DNA of 64,000 bases from Collibacillus ludicampi (GCF_023705585.1 NZ_BOQE01000001.1:1436001-1500000); one strand, 5' to 3'; positions 38,329-48,284 are shown, numbered from the stretch's first letter. The notes: a model not told the origin generated them from the sequence alone. Program-made: numbers and translations.

Positions 38329-38354
38329 GTTCATTTTGTTCTTTTGAACGGAAC
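38329..38354. promoter_or_regulatory. Possible DctR operator between dctA and dctB
   Basis: Four half-sites at near-regular spacing: GTTC at 38329, GTTC at 38338, GAAC at 38346 and GAAC at 38351. The central pair makes GTTCTTTTGAAC, a 12-bp palindrome, and the GTTC copies lie in TTTTGTTC repeats. Located 137 bp before dctA and 48 bp before dctB, so suited to control both. DctR binding is inference. Confidence 0.5.
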
Positions 38355-38401
38355 GTAAGATTGTGAGAAGATTACATATGGGGAATCGGAGGTTGAATGG
38401 G

Positions 38402-39412
38402 TTGAAGAACAAGATCTTATCGGTTATCAGCATATTTGCACTAACATTTCTGACGGCTTGTACTCCGAAAGCGATCGATTATGAGCAAGTCAGTGAAAAG
38501 GAGAAAATCGTCATTCGCTTCTCTCATGTGGTCGGCGAAGATACCCCGAAAGGACAAGCCGCCCGGTTATTTGCGAAATTATTAAAAGAGCGCACAAACG
38601 GTAAAGTGGAGGTTCAAGTATTTTCCAACGGATCACTTTACAAAGATACGGAAGAACTGAACGCTCTTGCTGAGGGGCATGTCCAAATGGTTGCACCTGC
38701 AATTTCGAAACTGACGGATCTCATCCCGGAGTTGGGCGTTTTCGATTTACCCTACCTGTATCCGGATTTGAATGGTTATCATCAAGTATTAGACGGAACA
38801 GCGGGAAAATCGATCGCTGAAAGGCTAAAGAAAAATCATATGATACTTCTTGGTATTTGGGACAATGGTTTAAAACAATTTACCAACAATGTTAAACCCA
38901 TACGCGCCCCAGAAGATCTGGCCGGTCTCACCATGCGCATCATGCCTAGTACTGTCCTTGATCATCAATTCAAAATGCTGCAAGTTAGACCCGTCCCCAT
39001 CAATTTCAATGACGTCTATCTCGCTCTCGAAGAAGGAAAAATCAACGGCCAGGAAAATACGATCTCCAATATATACACCAAACGGTTTTATCAAGTGCAA
39101 CGATATATGACTTTAAGCAATCATGGTTATCTGGGCTATCTCGTGATTATGAACGAGAGCTTCTGGAACCGATTGCCTTCCGATATTCAAAAGGATATTA
39201 CCGATACGATGAGAGATGTAACGAAATGGGAAAGGGACGAGGCTGTCAAGATTGAACAGGAACAACTGAAAGAAATCAACAAATGTTCTTGTATCCAAAT
39301 CGTCCAGCTGAACGAGGCTGAAAAGGAGCGATGGAAGCAATTTTACCAGCCTCTCTATCAGGAAATGAAGCAAAAATTCGGTCCGGGAATTTTCGAGGAG
39401 TTTGGTTTATGA
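38402..39412 (+). CDS. dctB: DctB-type C4-dicarboxylate-binding lipoprotein
   Basis: 336 residues of the TRAP DctP solute-binding fold. The TTG start at 38402, with GGAGG 9 nt upstream, gives a 20-residue lipoprotein signal ending LTAC, so Cys20 would be lipidated and surface anchored. RFSHVVGEDTPKGQAARLFA and LRIMPSTVLDHQFKML-like regions, with Arg in MRIMPS for carboxylate binding, fit. No TRAP permease is nearby. In B. subtilis DctB serves as a sensory co-factor of DctS rather than a transport protein, and the gene order supports the same here. Confidence 0.9.
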   Translation: MKNKILSVISIFALTFLTACTPKAIDYEQVSEKEKIVIRFSHVVGEDTPKGQAARLFAKLLKERTNGKVEVQVFSNGSLYKDTEELNALAEGHVQMVAPAISKLTDLIPELGVFDLPYLYPDLNGYHQVLDGTAGKSIAERLKKNHMILLGIWDNGLKQFTNNVKPIRAPEDLAGLTMRIMPSTVLDHQFKMLQVRPVPINFNDVYLALEEGKINGQENTISNIYTKRFYQVQRYMTLSNHGYLGYLVIMNESFWNRLPSDIQKDITDTMRDVTKWERDEAVKIEQEQLKEINKCSCIQIVQLNEAEKERWKQFYQPLYQEMKQKFGPGIFEEFGL

Positions 39413-41019
39413 AACAAGCTCGGTTAACCATGCGCACAAAAATCGCCATTACGATCTCAATCATAGTCTTTTTCTCAGTCATTAGCGGGAGTTTGATCAT
39501 AATTCATCGCATGGCAAGTTTATATGAACAGGAATTAGGAAAAAAAGTAATGGCAATCGGACAATCTCTTGCACAATCTCCGATCATTCGGGAAGGGTTG
39601 GGAAAACCCGAAGGTTGGAAAATCATCCAACCTTTCGCCGAACGTGTACGACTCGCTACCGATGTAGAATATGTGGTTGTCTTCGATATGAACAAAATAC
39701 GCTTTTCTTCACCCATTGAAGATCGAATCGGTACCCGATTTGTCGGTGGCGATGAAGATCCTTCTTTGACTGAACAATCGTATGTTTCAAGAGCACACGG
39801 GGTGAAAGGCGACTCGATCCGCGCTTTTGTTCCGGTGATGGATGAAGAAGGAGATAAACAGCTCGGTGTTGTGGTGATTGGTGTACTCATTCCTTCTTTT
39901 CTTCAATTGGTGTGGGATTATCGGTTGGATTTAACGATCTCATTACTCTTAGGGTCGATTTCGGGTATTTTGGGGGCCGTATGGGTAGCTAACCGGATCA
40001 AGCGGCAAATGCTTAATATGGAACCTTTGGATATCGCACATCTATTTAAAGAACGTGAAGCGGTTATCGAATCGATTGCCGAAGGAATTATTGCTATTGA
40101 TTCAAATGAGCGTATCACCGTCTTCAATAAACAGGCGATGCGCATCATGGCGATTACTGAAGACGTAATCGGTAAACCGATTCGAGAAGTGATACCGGAT
40201 AGCCGTCTTCCGGAGATACTCAAGGAAGGAAATCCGCAATACCATCAACTTCGACGCATTCATAAAACGGTGATCCTGGTCAATCGAATTCCGATCATTG
40301 TTAACGGAAAGATTTTGGGCGCTATGTCCACTTTTCAGGATCGAACGGAAATCGATCAGCTCGCAGAAGAATTGACAGGAGTCAAAAAATTCATAGATGC
40401 CTTACGCGCCCAAAACCATGAATATTTAAATAAATTACATACGATCGCGGGTCTGATCCAATTACAGCGTTATGAAGAAGTCATGGAAAAGATTTTGAGC
40501 TTTAATCAAGAGAAAGAAGAAGAGACACATTTTTTGACGAGCCGCATCAAGGATTACAGCATCTCGGGATTAATTCTCGGCAAAATCAGCCATGCCAAGG
40601 AACAAGGAGTAGAATTGAAAGTAGATCCCAGAACCTCCTTGCCGGTTTTACCAGTGAATGTTAAGGAAGCGGATGTTTTAATGATCGTTGGGAATCTCCT
40701 TGAAAACGCCATCTATGCAACTGCCCATTCCTCTCAGACGGAGAAAACAATCACTCTTTTCCTCGAGGGAAATGAAGACGGTATCGAGATTGAAGTCATC
40801 GATAACGGGATTGGCATGAATCCTGATACGCAAACGAAAATCTTCGATTACGGTTTTACGACAAAAGGCTCCCATGGACAAGGAATCGGGCTCTATCTAG
40901 TTAAACAATTTGTCGATCTGCTTGGCGGTGAAATCGAGTGTGAGTCAAAAGTTGGTGAAGGAACCCGGTTTGTTGTCATTCTTCCAGGGCCGGAATGGGA
41001 TATGGAAGGTGAATCTTGA
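39409..41019 (+). CDS. dctS: DctS, C4-dicarboxylate sensor histidine kinase (CitA/DcuS family)
   Basis: 536 residues: transmembrane helix (11-33), extracytoplasmic PAS-like sensor (35-170), second helix (173-195), cytoplasmic PAS (about 215-320), His337 in RAQNHEYLNKLHTIAGLI and an ATPase domain (N box GNLLENAIYA, DNGIGM, QGIGLYLVK). Senses fumarate/succinate-like ligands outside the cell together with DctB and DctA in the B. subtilis model. The ATG overlaps the dctB stop (ATGA). Confidence 0.94.
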   Translation: MKQARLTMRTKIAITISIIVFFSVISGSLIIIHRMASLYEQELGKKVMAIGQSLAQSPIIREGLGKPEGWKIIQPFAERVRLATDVEYVVVFDMNKIRFSSPIEDRIGTRFVGGDEDPSLTEQSYVSRAHGVKGDSIRAFVPVMDEEGDKQLGVVVIGVLIPSFLQLVWDYRLDLTISLLLGSISGILGAVWVANRIKRQMLNMEPLDIAHLFKEREAVIESIAEGIIAIDSNERITVFNKQAMRIMAITEDVIGKPIREVIPDSRLPEILKEGNPQYHQLRRIHKTVILVNRIPIIVNGKILGAMSTFQDRTEIDQLAEELTGVKKFIDALRAQNHEYLNKLHTIAGLIQLQRYEEVMEKILSFNQEKEEETHFLTSRIKDYSISGLILGKISHAKEQGVELKVDPRTSLPVLPVNVKEADVLMIVGNLLENAIYATAHSSQTEKTITLFLEGNEDGIEIEVIDNGIGMNPDTQTKIFDYGFTTKGSHGQGIGLYLVKQFVDLLGGEIECESKVGEGTRFVVILPGPEWDMEGES

Positions 41020-41699
41020 TGGAACTCATTCGCATGCTCATTGTCGAAGATGACCCGATGGTCATGGAAATCAATGCGGAATTTATATCGCGGATTGGTG
41101 GATTTCAACTTGTGGGGAAAGCCTTTAGCGGAACAGAAGCCTTCCGGTTGATCCAAGAGACAGATCCGGATCTTGTTTTATTGGATTATTTCTTACCGGA
41201 TATGGACGGACTTGCAATACTGAAAGAAATCCGTCTCCAAGAACTTACTGTGGATGTCATTCCTGTAACAGCCAATCGTTCTGCTGAACATATTCAGCAG
41301 ATCCTGCGTTACGGTGCTTCTGATTATATCTTGAAGCCATTTCGTTTTGAACGACTGCAAACTGCTCTCGAGCAATACAAAATAACATACAAAAAATTGC
41401 GTATGAATGATCAACTGGAACAAGTGGATATGGATTTGATCACCGGCATGCGAAGCCAGAAAGCGGACACGACGAATCGTATGCTTCCCAAAGGATTAAA
41501 CCCACATACTTTACAACAGATCATCGATTATTTACAGGAACAAAAGAAAGCCATGTCAGCCGAAGAAGTAGCCTCTGGAACGGGACTTGCTCGGGTTACT
41601 GTCAGGAGATATCTTGAATATTTACAAAAAAGAGGAGATGTACAACTGGTCGTCAAATACGGCTCCATCGGTCGTCCGGTGAATCGCTATCGATTATGA
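41019..41699 (+). CDS. dctR: DctR, response regulator for dicarboxylate uptake
   Basis: 226 residues. Receiver domain with EDD at 10-12, phospho-acceptor Asp56 in LLDYFLPDMDG and Lys in ILKPF. The C-terminus (about 160-226) is a helix-turn-helix of the CitB/DcuR type (MSAEEVASGTGLARVTVRRYLEYL). The ATG shares its A with the dctS stop (TGATG). Expected target is dctA, divergent on the left. Confidence 0.95.
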   Translation: MELIRMLIVEDDPMVMEINAEFISRIGGFQLVGKAFSGTEAFRLIQETDPDLVLLDYFLPDMDGLAILKEIRLQELTVDVIPVTANRSAEHIQQILRYGASDYILKPFRFERLQTALEQYKITYKKLRMNDQLEQVDMDLITGMRSQKADTTNRMLPKGLNPHTLQQIIDYLQEQKKAMSAEEVASGTGLARVTVRRYLEYLQKRGDVQLVVKYGSIGRPVNRYRL

Positions 41700-41712
41700 A
41701 AGAGGATGGTAA

Positions 41713-41748
41713 AAAAAGTGCCTCCCCTTAACAATTGGGAGGTCTTTT
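41713..41748 (+). terminator. Terminator of dctB-dctS-dctR
   Basis: CCTCCC and GGGAGG pair around a 10-nt loop, flanked by an A-tract and TCTTTTGC. It lies 20 bp after the dctR stop and faces noc on the other strand. Confidence 0.75.
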
Positions 41749-41830
41749 GCTGCAGCCATTCATCTTCGTGATCAGTATTCGTTACTTTTCACATTGAAAG
41801 CTTGAAGAAGAAACAATTGTTTCGCGTTCT

Positions 41831-42670
41831 CTATGATTTCTTTTTGGGAACTCGGATTACAATTTGATAATAATCTTCAAAATCCTCTTCTTCCGTCGCA
41901 ACGGATAATCCGCTTTTTTGAATCATATCTAAAGATTGCCGAATTGTATTGACCGCAAGACGAACGTCCTTGGAGAATAAGACACGTTTTTTCTTAGGTT
42001 TCGCTTCAGATTTTTCGAGCAATTGTTTGACTCGTGCTTCCGTCTGCTTGACGTTCCATTCTTTCTCCATGATTTCGGTCAGAACTTTTAATTGAAGCTC
42101 TTCCGTCGAAAGGGCTAAAAGGGCGCGGGCGTGTCTCTCTGTAATCTGGCGTTTCAACAGAGCGTCTTGTACCGCTTGCGGCAGATTGAGCAAGCGTAAT
42201 TTGTTAGCAATCGTCGATTGCCCCTTGCCTAAGCGTTGAGCCAAACTTTCCTGTGTCAATTGATGGAGCTCGATTAACTGTTGATAGGCGATCGCCTCTT
42301 CGATAGCCGTAAGTCCTTCCCTTTGCAAGTTTTCGATCAAGGCAACAGAAGCGGCATGCGAGTCGCTCATTTCCCGAACAATAGCCGGAATCGTCTTTAA
42401 ACCTAATTTCTTGGCAGCTCGCCAACGACGTTCGCCGGCAATCAGCTCATACGTATCCCCTTTTTTCCGTACAACGATCGGCTGAATGAGTCCATGTGTA
42501 CGTATGGTTTGACTTAACTCTTCGATCCGTTCATCATCAAATACGCTTCGGGGTTGATACGGACTTGAGACGATCTTATCCGTCTCCAGTGCACGAATCT
42601 CTTCTGATGATTCGTTCGACACATCTTTTTCTCCGAAACCGAAAAAACGCGCTAGCGACAGCTCTCTCAT
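41831..42670 (-). CDS. noc: Noc, nucleoid occlusion ParB-like protein
   Basis: 279 residues. N-terminal membrane-targeting amphipathic start [15 protein letters not shown], ParB motif [29 protein letters not shown], helix-turn-helix ([24 protein letters not shown]) and dimer domain. Spo0J differs in the N-terminus and recognition helix (KVGQSRSHVANF). Noc binds NBS sites and blocks division over the nucleoid. In B. subtilis noc is next to soj; here about 7 kb of dct and MFS genes intervene. Start: ATG at 42670; a GTG 12 nt upstream is an alternative. Confidence 0.93.
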   Translation of the reverse strand: MRELSLARFFGFGEKDVSNESSEEIRALETDKIVSSPYQPRSVFDDERIEELSQTIRTHGLIQPIVVRKKGDTYELIAGERRWRAAKKLGLKTIPAIVREMSDSHAASVALIENLQREGLTAIEEAIAYQQLIELHQLTQESLAQRLGKGQSTIANKLRLLNLPQAVQDALLKRQITERHARALLALSTEELQLKVLTEIMEKEWNVKQTEARVKQLLEKSEAKPKKKRVLFSKDVRLAVNTIRQSLDMIQKSGLSVATEEEDFEDYYQIVIRVPKKKS

Positions 42671-42787
42671 ACCCGGTTTCACCCCACCCTACCCGTGTTC
42701 ACATTGTAATATGAAGTATTTCTCCATCCTTTTTCGCAAATCCTGCAAATCGTAGAATCCTGTTACATTTTCCCTATTGCGCAATAT

Positions 42788-43514
42788 CGAAAATGTGTGG
42801 TCTGGCGAGCGTATGCTTTGCATTCGCGCTCAGTGGAGGTCGTCTCAGTGGGAATATGCTTTGCGCTCATGCTCCTTGAAGGTCGTCATTGCGGGCATAT
42901 GCTTGGCGTTCATGCTCCGTGGAGGTCGTTTCAGCGGGTATATGCATTGCGCTTATGCTCCGTGGAGGTCGTCTCGCTTGGAATATGTTTAGTTGTTGCG
43001 AGACGACCTCCAAAGTCGCTGTTTCACGCCAAGCATATGCCCCTTTAACGTTCCAAAGGAAGCGAGACGACCTTCAAAGTCGCTATCATACTCAAAGCAT
43101 TACGCCCCCCAAGATACTATTCACTCTTGTAGTAGTACCGCTTGCGGCATGGAGGGCTATCTTGAAAACTAGTACTTGGGTGGATGTATCGCTTTGCGCT
43201 TGGGTTCGATGAAGGTCGTTCCGCTCGGATTCCTAACAGAAGTTGCGGAACGACCTTCAACTCACCTCTGCGCCGCAAAGCGAGAAAACCATCAAAAACT
43301 ACTCCATTGCTTCGTTGCAGCCTTAAGCCCCTCTTCCGCACAAGAAACTTTTCATTCTCTGATGACGCCGCCTAAGCGGGATGTGGGCACAACATTGCAT
43401 GAAAAGGTAAAGTTCTTCCCAAGGCGTTCGCTCTGCGTTCTTAAGCCGTCTCATTTTCACACTTGCAAGAATTGAGACCTTTGAAAAATGCTTTTCTTGC
43501 AGAACATACGCCTT
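42788..43514 (+). repeat. R6: largest nested inverted-repeat element, four left arms
   Basis: It fills most of the 864-bp gap between noc and rsmG. Four tandem left arms begin at about 42805, 42850, 42891 and 42935. Their centre is GGAGGTCGTCTCGC / GCGAGACGACCTCC. GGGCATATGCTTGGCGT (42893-42909) pairs with ACGCCAAGCATATGCCC (43026-43042), 17 bp perfect, and an outer right arm ends with AAGCATTACGCCC near 43106. After a linker, the second module starts GGGTGGATGTATCGCTTTG (43178) with inner stem GGTCGTTCCGC / GCGGAACGACC; its outer right half has decayed. Farther on, AAGGCGT (43421) with ACGCCTT (43508) and GTCTCA (43448) with TGAGAC (43473) make a diverged hairpin of the same dimensions. Confidence 0.85.
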
Positions 43515-43534
43515 CATAATGATTCTTTATCGAC

Positions 43535-44260
43535 CTAAACCAGCGGTTTTCTTGAAGGCGTACCCGCTTTTCTCGGAAAATTCTTTGGTGTTTGCTGTAC
43601 TTTTTCAATGACGACAATCGTACGTGTTCCGTAACCTCCTGGTATTTCGGTTCTTTTCAGTTCGCGAACGGCTCCCCCCAGCTTGACGATCGCCTTTTCC
43701 GCTTCCCGAACTTCCGTTTCAGCTTCGGGACCTTTCAAGGCAAAGAACCAACCGCCAACGCGCACGAACGGCAAGCAGTATTCACTCAATACATTGAGTT
43801 TGGCAACCGCCCTTGCCGTTACCTGATCGTATGCTTCCCGCCACTCTTCTTTCTGTCCGAAATCTTCCGCACGTCCATGAACAGGATAGAAGCGGGGAAG
43901 TGAGAGATGTTTCCCCAACTCCTCCAGAAACGAGATACGTTTTCCTAAAGAATCTAACACGGTGAGTGAAAGCTCCTGACATACAAGGTGAACGGGTACA
44001 CCCGGAAAGCCTGCCCCCGCTCCAACGTCCAACATTCTTGCATCACGGCAAAAGTGATTAGCCGTCATCAAAGTCAAGGAATCATAAAAATGTTTGAAAT
44101 ACACTTCTTCTCGTTCAGTGATGGCCGTTAAATTCATTCGTTGATTCCATTCGATGAGCATCTCATAATACTGTTCAAAGCGATGGATCGCTTCTTCTCC
44201 GATCTCTATCCCCAATGCGGCCACATGTTCTTTGAAACGAAGCTGCAACTCATCCAGCAT
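43535..44260 (-). CDS. rsmG: 16S rRNA m7G527 methyltransferase RsmG (GidB)
   Basis: 241 residues. Substrate/SAM motifs: [30 protein letters not shown] (SAM), [14 protein letters not shown] and [13 protein letters not shown]. Methylates G527 of 16S rRNA. The ATG at 44260 overlaps the mnmG end by 11 bp, as usual in mnmE-mnmG-rsmG operons. The C-terminus has a basic extension (about residues 225-241). Confidence 0.97.
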   Translation of the reverse strand: MLDELQLRFKEHVAALGIEIGEEAIHRFEQYYEMLIEWNQRMNLTAITEREEVYFKHFYDSLTLMTANHFCRDARMLDVGAGAGFPGVPVHLVCQELSLTVLDSLGKRISFLEELGKHLSLPRFYPVHGRAEDFGQKEEWREAYDQVTARAVAKLNVLSEYCLPFVRVGGWFFALKGPEAETEVREAEKAIVKLGGAVRELKRTEIPGGYGTRTIVVIEKVQQTPKNFPRKAGTPSRKPLV

Positions 44261-46148
44261 GTTGTTCACCACGTCCGCGTTCCCTGCTTTCCAAATATAC
44301 GAGTAGAATAGAAATGTCTGCTGGCGTAACACCCGAAATCCGGGAAGCTTGGCCAATCGAGCGAGGCTTGATTTTGGACAGTTTTTCTCTCGCTTCCATC
44401 GCCAGGCCATTGATACTCATATAATCGAGATCTTCAGGCAAAAGTTTGTTTTCCAGTTTTTTCTGCCGTTCGATTTGCTGATTTTGCTTCTCGATATATC
44501 CGGCATATTTAATTTGGATCTCCACTTGTTCCTTGACTTCCGGATGAAGAGGAGTATCAGAAGGAGCCAGTTCTTCGATGATCTTGTAATCGACTTCAGG
44601 ACGTTTCAACAATTGATCTAATGTCAAAGCTACATCTTTATCCAACGGGTGAGAACCCAGACGCTCCAATACCGGGTTTGCTTCCTCCGCTTTCACGCGG
44701 ATTGAGGAGAGGCGTTTCTTTTCATATGCAATACCCGCTTTTTTCTCAAGATATCGTTCGTATTTCCTGGGTGATAACAATCCGATCTTATGGCCGATTT
44801 CCATGAGGCGAAGATCCGCATTATCGTGACGCAAAATCAGCCGATACTCAGCACGTGAAGTCAATAAGCGATAAGGTTCATTCGTGCCTTTCGTCACCAG
44901 GTCATCAATCATCACTCCAATGTAACCTTCAGAACGATCGATGATCACCGGTTCTTGACCTTTTACCTGTAATGCCGCATTGATTCCTGCAATAATCCCC
45001 TGGCCGGCCGCTTCTTCATAACCGGATGTGCCGTTAATCTGACCTGCAGTGTAAAGTCCTTTGACAGCCTTGGTCTCAAGTGTTAATTTCAATTGCGTGG
45101 GTATGATCGCATCATATTCGATCGCATAACCCGGACGCATCATTTCCACGTTTTCGAGTCCCGGAATGGTTCGAAGCATCTGGAATTGTACATCTTCCGG
45201 CAGCGAAGTAGAGAGGCCTTGCACATACCATTCAGCCGTATTTTTCCCTTCAGGTTCCAAAAAGATCTGGTGAGCGGGCCTTTCTGCAAAACGCACCACT
45301 TTGTCTTCAATGGAAGGACAGTAACGCGGTCCTGTTCCTTGAATCTCTCCTGAATACATGGGTGCACGGTGAAGGTTTTCCTGAATGATCGCATGTGTCG
45401 TCTCATTCGTATAGGTAAGCCAGCAAGGTACCTGCTCACGAGGTTTCACATCATCCGAAAAAGAAAAATGCAACGGTTCCGGATCCCCAGGTTGCGCAAC
45501 CATTTTGTCAAAGTTGATGGTGTGTCTGTTCACGCGGGGCGGCGTTCCCGTTTTGAACCGAACCAATTCAAATCCGAGATCGATTAAAGAATCCGTTAAT
45601 TTTAACGCAGGCATTTGTCCGTTCGGGCCGCTTTGATACGATACATCACCGATAATGATACGCCCACGAAGATAAGTTCCCGTCGTCAAAACAACCGCTT
45701 GCGCATGATATTCCGCACCCGTTTTCGTCACAACACCTTTTATGGCACCGTTATGCGTCAATAATTCCTCCACCAATCCTTGGCGCAACGTGAGATTGGG
45801 AGTGTTTTCGAGTGTGTGTTTCATTGTTAATCCATAAAGCGCCTTGTCTGCCTGCGCCCTCAACGCATGCACCGCAGGCCCCTTACCTGTATTCAACATG
45901 CGCATCTGGATATACGTTTTGTCGATATTGACAGCCATCTCACCGCCAAGCGCATCAATTTCTCGCACAACATTTCCTTTTGCAGGTCCACCGATCGCGG
46001 GGTTACACGGCATGTAAGCGACTGTATCCAGATTGATCGTGAGCAATAACGTCTTACATCCCATTCTCGCGGCAGCCAGTGCCGCTTCACATCCGGCATG
46101 TCCGGCACCGATGACGATGACTTCATATTCACCAGCAAAATACCTCAA
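44250..46148 (-). CDS. mnmG: tRNA uridine-34 modification enzyme MnmG (GidA)
   Basis: 632 residues. FAD-binding [36 protein letters not shown] loop and the GidA signature [15 protein letters not shown] and [12 protein letters not shown]. With MnmE it makes 5-carboxymethylaminomethyl-uridine at the wobble base. The start chosen is TTG at 46148 because AAAGGAG lies 9 nt upstream; an ATG seven codons earlier contains that site and lacks one of its own. 77 bp after mnmE. Confidence 0.96.
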   Translation of the reverse strand: MRYFAGEYEVIVIGAGHAGCEAALAAARMGCKTLLLTINLDTVAYMPCNPAIGGPAKGNVVREIDALGGEMAVNIDKTYIQMRMLNTGKGPAVHALRAQADKALYGLTMKHTLENTPNLTLRQGLVEELLTHNGAIKGVVTKTGAEYHAQAVVLTTGTYLRGRIIIGDVSYQSGPNGQMPALKLTDSLIDLGFELVRFKTGTPPRVNRHTINFDKMVAQPGDPEPLHFSFSDDVKPREQVPCWLTYTNETTHAIIQENLHRAPMYSGEIQGTGPRYCPSIEDKVVRFAERPAHQIFLEPEGKNTAEWYVQGLSTSLPEDVQFQMLRTIPGLENVEMMRPGYAIEYDAIIPTQLKLTLETKAVKGLYTAGQINGTSGYEEAAGQGIIAGINAALQVKGQEPVIIDRSEGYIGVMIDDLVTKGTNEPYRLLTSRAEYRLILRHDNADLRLMEIGHKIGLLSPRKYERYLEKKAGIAYEKKRLSSIRVKAEEANPVLERLGSHPLDKDVALTLDQLLKRPEVDYKIIEELAPSDTPLHPEVKEQVEIQIKYAGYIEKQNQQIERQKKLENKLLPEDLDYMSINGLAMEAREKLSKIKPRSIGQASRISGVTPADISILLVYLESRERGRGEQHAG

Positions 46149-46225
46149 CGTATAAAACTCCTTTCTCATACATGCTTTGTTTCTAATTGGTTGTGCTCCT
46201 TGCACCCGGAATGAAACCCGACCTT

Positions 46226-47605
46226 CTACTTACCCAGACAAAATTGAGAGAAAATCTGATCCAACAAGTCTTCTCCGACCGCTTGCCCGATCACTTCCCC
46301 TAAGGTTTCCCAGGCATTGCGAAGATCAACGGCAACCAGATCGAGCGTCAAGCCCATGCGTGCGGAAGAGAGCGCTTCTTCCAATTGTCGTTTCGCTTTT
46401 TCAAGAAGAGAAATATGGCGCGCATTCGATACATATGTACCTTCTTTGCCTTCAAGTGCGCCGGCAAAGAATAGTCGCTCCACTTCATCCTCCAGAGCAT
46501 CAATTCCCCTTCCCTCTTTGAGCGACATTTCGATGATAGGCGCGTCATCCGTCAATTGAAGGATCTCATCCGTTTTCACTTTTCGCGGCAAATCCAATTT
46601 ATTGAGAATCACGATCGTCGGATACTTGCGTACCTCTTGCAACAACTCTTTATCGATCCATGTCAACTCGCGGCTGGCATCAATCATGAACAGTACGAGA
46701 TCCGCTTCCTGAAGCGCTTCACGGCTCCGTTCCACTCCGATCCTCTCGACGATATCCTCCGTTTCTCGAATGCCGGCCGTATCAATAATATGAATGGGAA
46801 TCCCTCGCAAACTGATCTGCTCTTCCAGAATGTCGCGTGTCGTCCCGGGAATATCCGTTACAATCGCCCGGTTCGTACGGGATAAAGCATTCATCAATGA
46901 AGACTTGCCAACATTCGGCCGCCCTAGAATGACCGTCCGTAAACCTTCACGAAGAATACGCCCAGTTTGAGCCCCTTTCAAAAGCTGTTCGATCCGCTCG
47001 ACAACCTTTTCACCCTCCACAAGGATATGGTGAGTCGTTACATCCTCCACATCATGCTCCGGATAATCGATCGTGACTTCCACATGTGCGAGCAATTCGA
47101 TCAACTTTTGTCTCAATTCGCGAATCTCTTGCGACAAGCGCCCCTCCACCTGGCGCATCGCCAATTTTTGCGCCTGATCCGTTTTCGAGCGAATGAGATC
47201 AATGATCGCTTCCGCTTGAGGCAAATCAATCCTCCCATTGAGGAACGCTCGTTTCGTGAATTCTCCCGGTTCCGCCAAGCGCGCGCCATAGCGAAGCACC
47301 AATCGCAAGATCCTCTGTACGGCAATAATCCCTCCGTGACAATGGATCTCCACAACATCTTCCCGTGTATAACTGCGCGGCGCTCTCATTAATGCGACCA
47401 AGACTTCATCCACAACTTCTTCCGTTTGCGGATCCACGATATGCCCATACGTCAATGTGTGTGTATCTTGTTCGCTCAGTCTTTTTCTCGATTTAAAAAT
47501 TCTATCTACAACGGCGATCGACTCCGGACCGCTCAAGCGAACGATCGCTACGCTTCCTTCGCCCAGCGCCGTGGCGATTGCCGCTATCGTATCGACTTCA
47601 TGCAT
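46226..47605 (-). CDS. mnmE: tRNA modification GTPase MnmE (TrmE)
   Basis: 459 residues. N-terminal folate-binding domain (1-118), helical domain, inserted G domain ([27 protein letters not shown]), and the C-terminal CLGK with the catalytic cysteine. Partner of MnmG. ATG preceded by GTGGGG; longer in-frame start improbable. A DnaA-box-rich segment is directly upstream. Confidence 0.97.
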   Translation of the reverse strand: MHEVDTIAAIATALGEGSVAIVRLSGPESIAVVDRIFKSRKRLSEQDTHTLTYGHIVDPQTEEVVDEVLVALMRAPRSYTREDVVEIHCHGGIIAVQRILRLVLRYGARLAEPGEFTKRAFLNGRIDLPQAEAIIDLIRSKTDQAQKLAMRQVEGRLSQEIRELRQKLIELLAHVEVTIDYPEHDVEDVTTHHILVEGEKVVERIEQLLKGAQTGRILREGLRTVILGRPNVGKSSLMNALSRTNRAIVTDIPGTTRDILEEQISLRGIPIHIIDTAGIRETEDIVERIGVERSREALQEADLVLFMIDASRELTWIDKELLQEVRKYPTIVILNKLDLPRKVKTDEILQLTDDAPIIEMSLKEGRGIDALEDEVERLFFAGALEGKEGTYVSNARHISLLEKAKRQLEEALSSARMGLTLDLVAVDLRNAWETLGEVIGQAVGEDLLDQIFSQFCLGK

Positions 47606-47686
47606 ATTCGTACCCCACTTTGTACGTCGTTTAGCTCTTAGTTTGTGCACATTTCATTGTACCACAGTCATGCATACAAGAAAAAA

Positions 47687-47811
47687 GTATCCACATGTGA
47701 ATAAAACATTTTTATTTTATGTATCCACATGTGGATAGGGCAAGCTTTTTAACAAATTAACTTTCTTATGAAATAAAAAAGGAGCCTTCTTCTGGCTCCT
47801 GTTTATCCACA
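47687..47811. promoter_or_regulatory. DnaA-box cluster between jag and mnmE
   Basis: Five boxes in 125 bp, one exact: GTATCCACA (47687), TGTGAATAA (47696, the reverse of TTATTCACA), GTATCCACA (47721), TGTGGATAG (47730) and TTATCCACA (47803, exact). The pairs at 47687/47696 and 47721/47730 are head-to-head palindromes 34 bp apart, around an AT-rich stretch. They lie 80 bp upstream of mnmE, about 3-5 kb from the main origin. Could be a DnaA-regulated promoter or an auxiliary DnaA-binding locus. Confidence 0.6.
47771..47799 (-). terminator. Terminator upstream of mnmE, distal to R7
   Basis: On the minus strand GGAGCC and GGCTCC form a 6-bp stem with a 7-nt loop followed by TTTTTTATTTC. It sits on the mnmE side of R7, so R7 is bracketed by two leftward terminators (this one and 48245-48268). 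Confidence 0.7.
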
Positions 47812-47814
47812 GAC

Positions 47815-48190
47815 TACCTTGAAAATGTGTAGTTTGGCGGGCGTATGCTTTGCGTTCGCGCTCCGTGGAGGTCGTCTCGCATGGAACAATGATCAGATGT
47901 GGCGAGACAACCTCCAAAGTCGCTGTCTCACGCAAAGCATTACGCCCATTCGAAGACACTTTTCATCCTCTGATGGTGCCGCTTGCGGCATGGGGGACTA
48001 CCTTGAAAACTAGTGCTTGGGTGGGTGTATCGCTTTGCGCTTGGGTTCGATGAAGGTCGTCCCGCTGGGATTCTTTACAGAGGTTGCGGAACGACCTTCA
48101 ACTCACCTCTGCGCCACAAAGCGATACACCCACCCAACTGCACAAGAAACTTTTCATCCTCTGATGGCGCCGCTTGCGACATGGGGAACT
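47815..48190 (+). repeat. R7: two simple, well-preserved hairpin modules
   Basis: The cleanest copy. Left terminus CTTGAAAATGTGTAGTTTGG. Module 1: GGGCGTATGCTTTGCG (47839-47854) with CGCAAAGCATTACGCCC (47931-47947), inner GGAGGTCGTCTCGC (47867-47880) with GCGAGACAACCTCC (47902-47915). Linker (about 47950-48013). Module 2: GGGTGGGTGTATCGCTTTG (48019-48037) with CAAAGCGATACACCCACCC (48117-48135), 19 bp perfect, inner GAAGGTCGTCCCGC with GCGGAACGACCTTC. A short linker copy (CAAGAAACTTTTCATCC...) ends at 48190. Between mnmE and jag, 679 bp without a gene. Confidence 0.87.
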
Positions 48191-48244
48191 ATATAGTTTT
48201 CTTCACACAAGGCAACAAAAGTATCCGATCGCCACCAAAATCAA

Positions 48245-48268
48245 CAAAAAAGCCGTACTAGAAGTACG
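48245..48268 (-). terminator. Terminator of the rpmH-rnpA-yidD-yidC-jag operon
   Basis: On the minus strand CGTACT and AGTACG pair around TCT, followed by GCTTTTTTG. It lies directly after the jag stop. Confidence 0.8.
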
Positions 48269-48284
48269 ACATGATCATCTCTAT

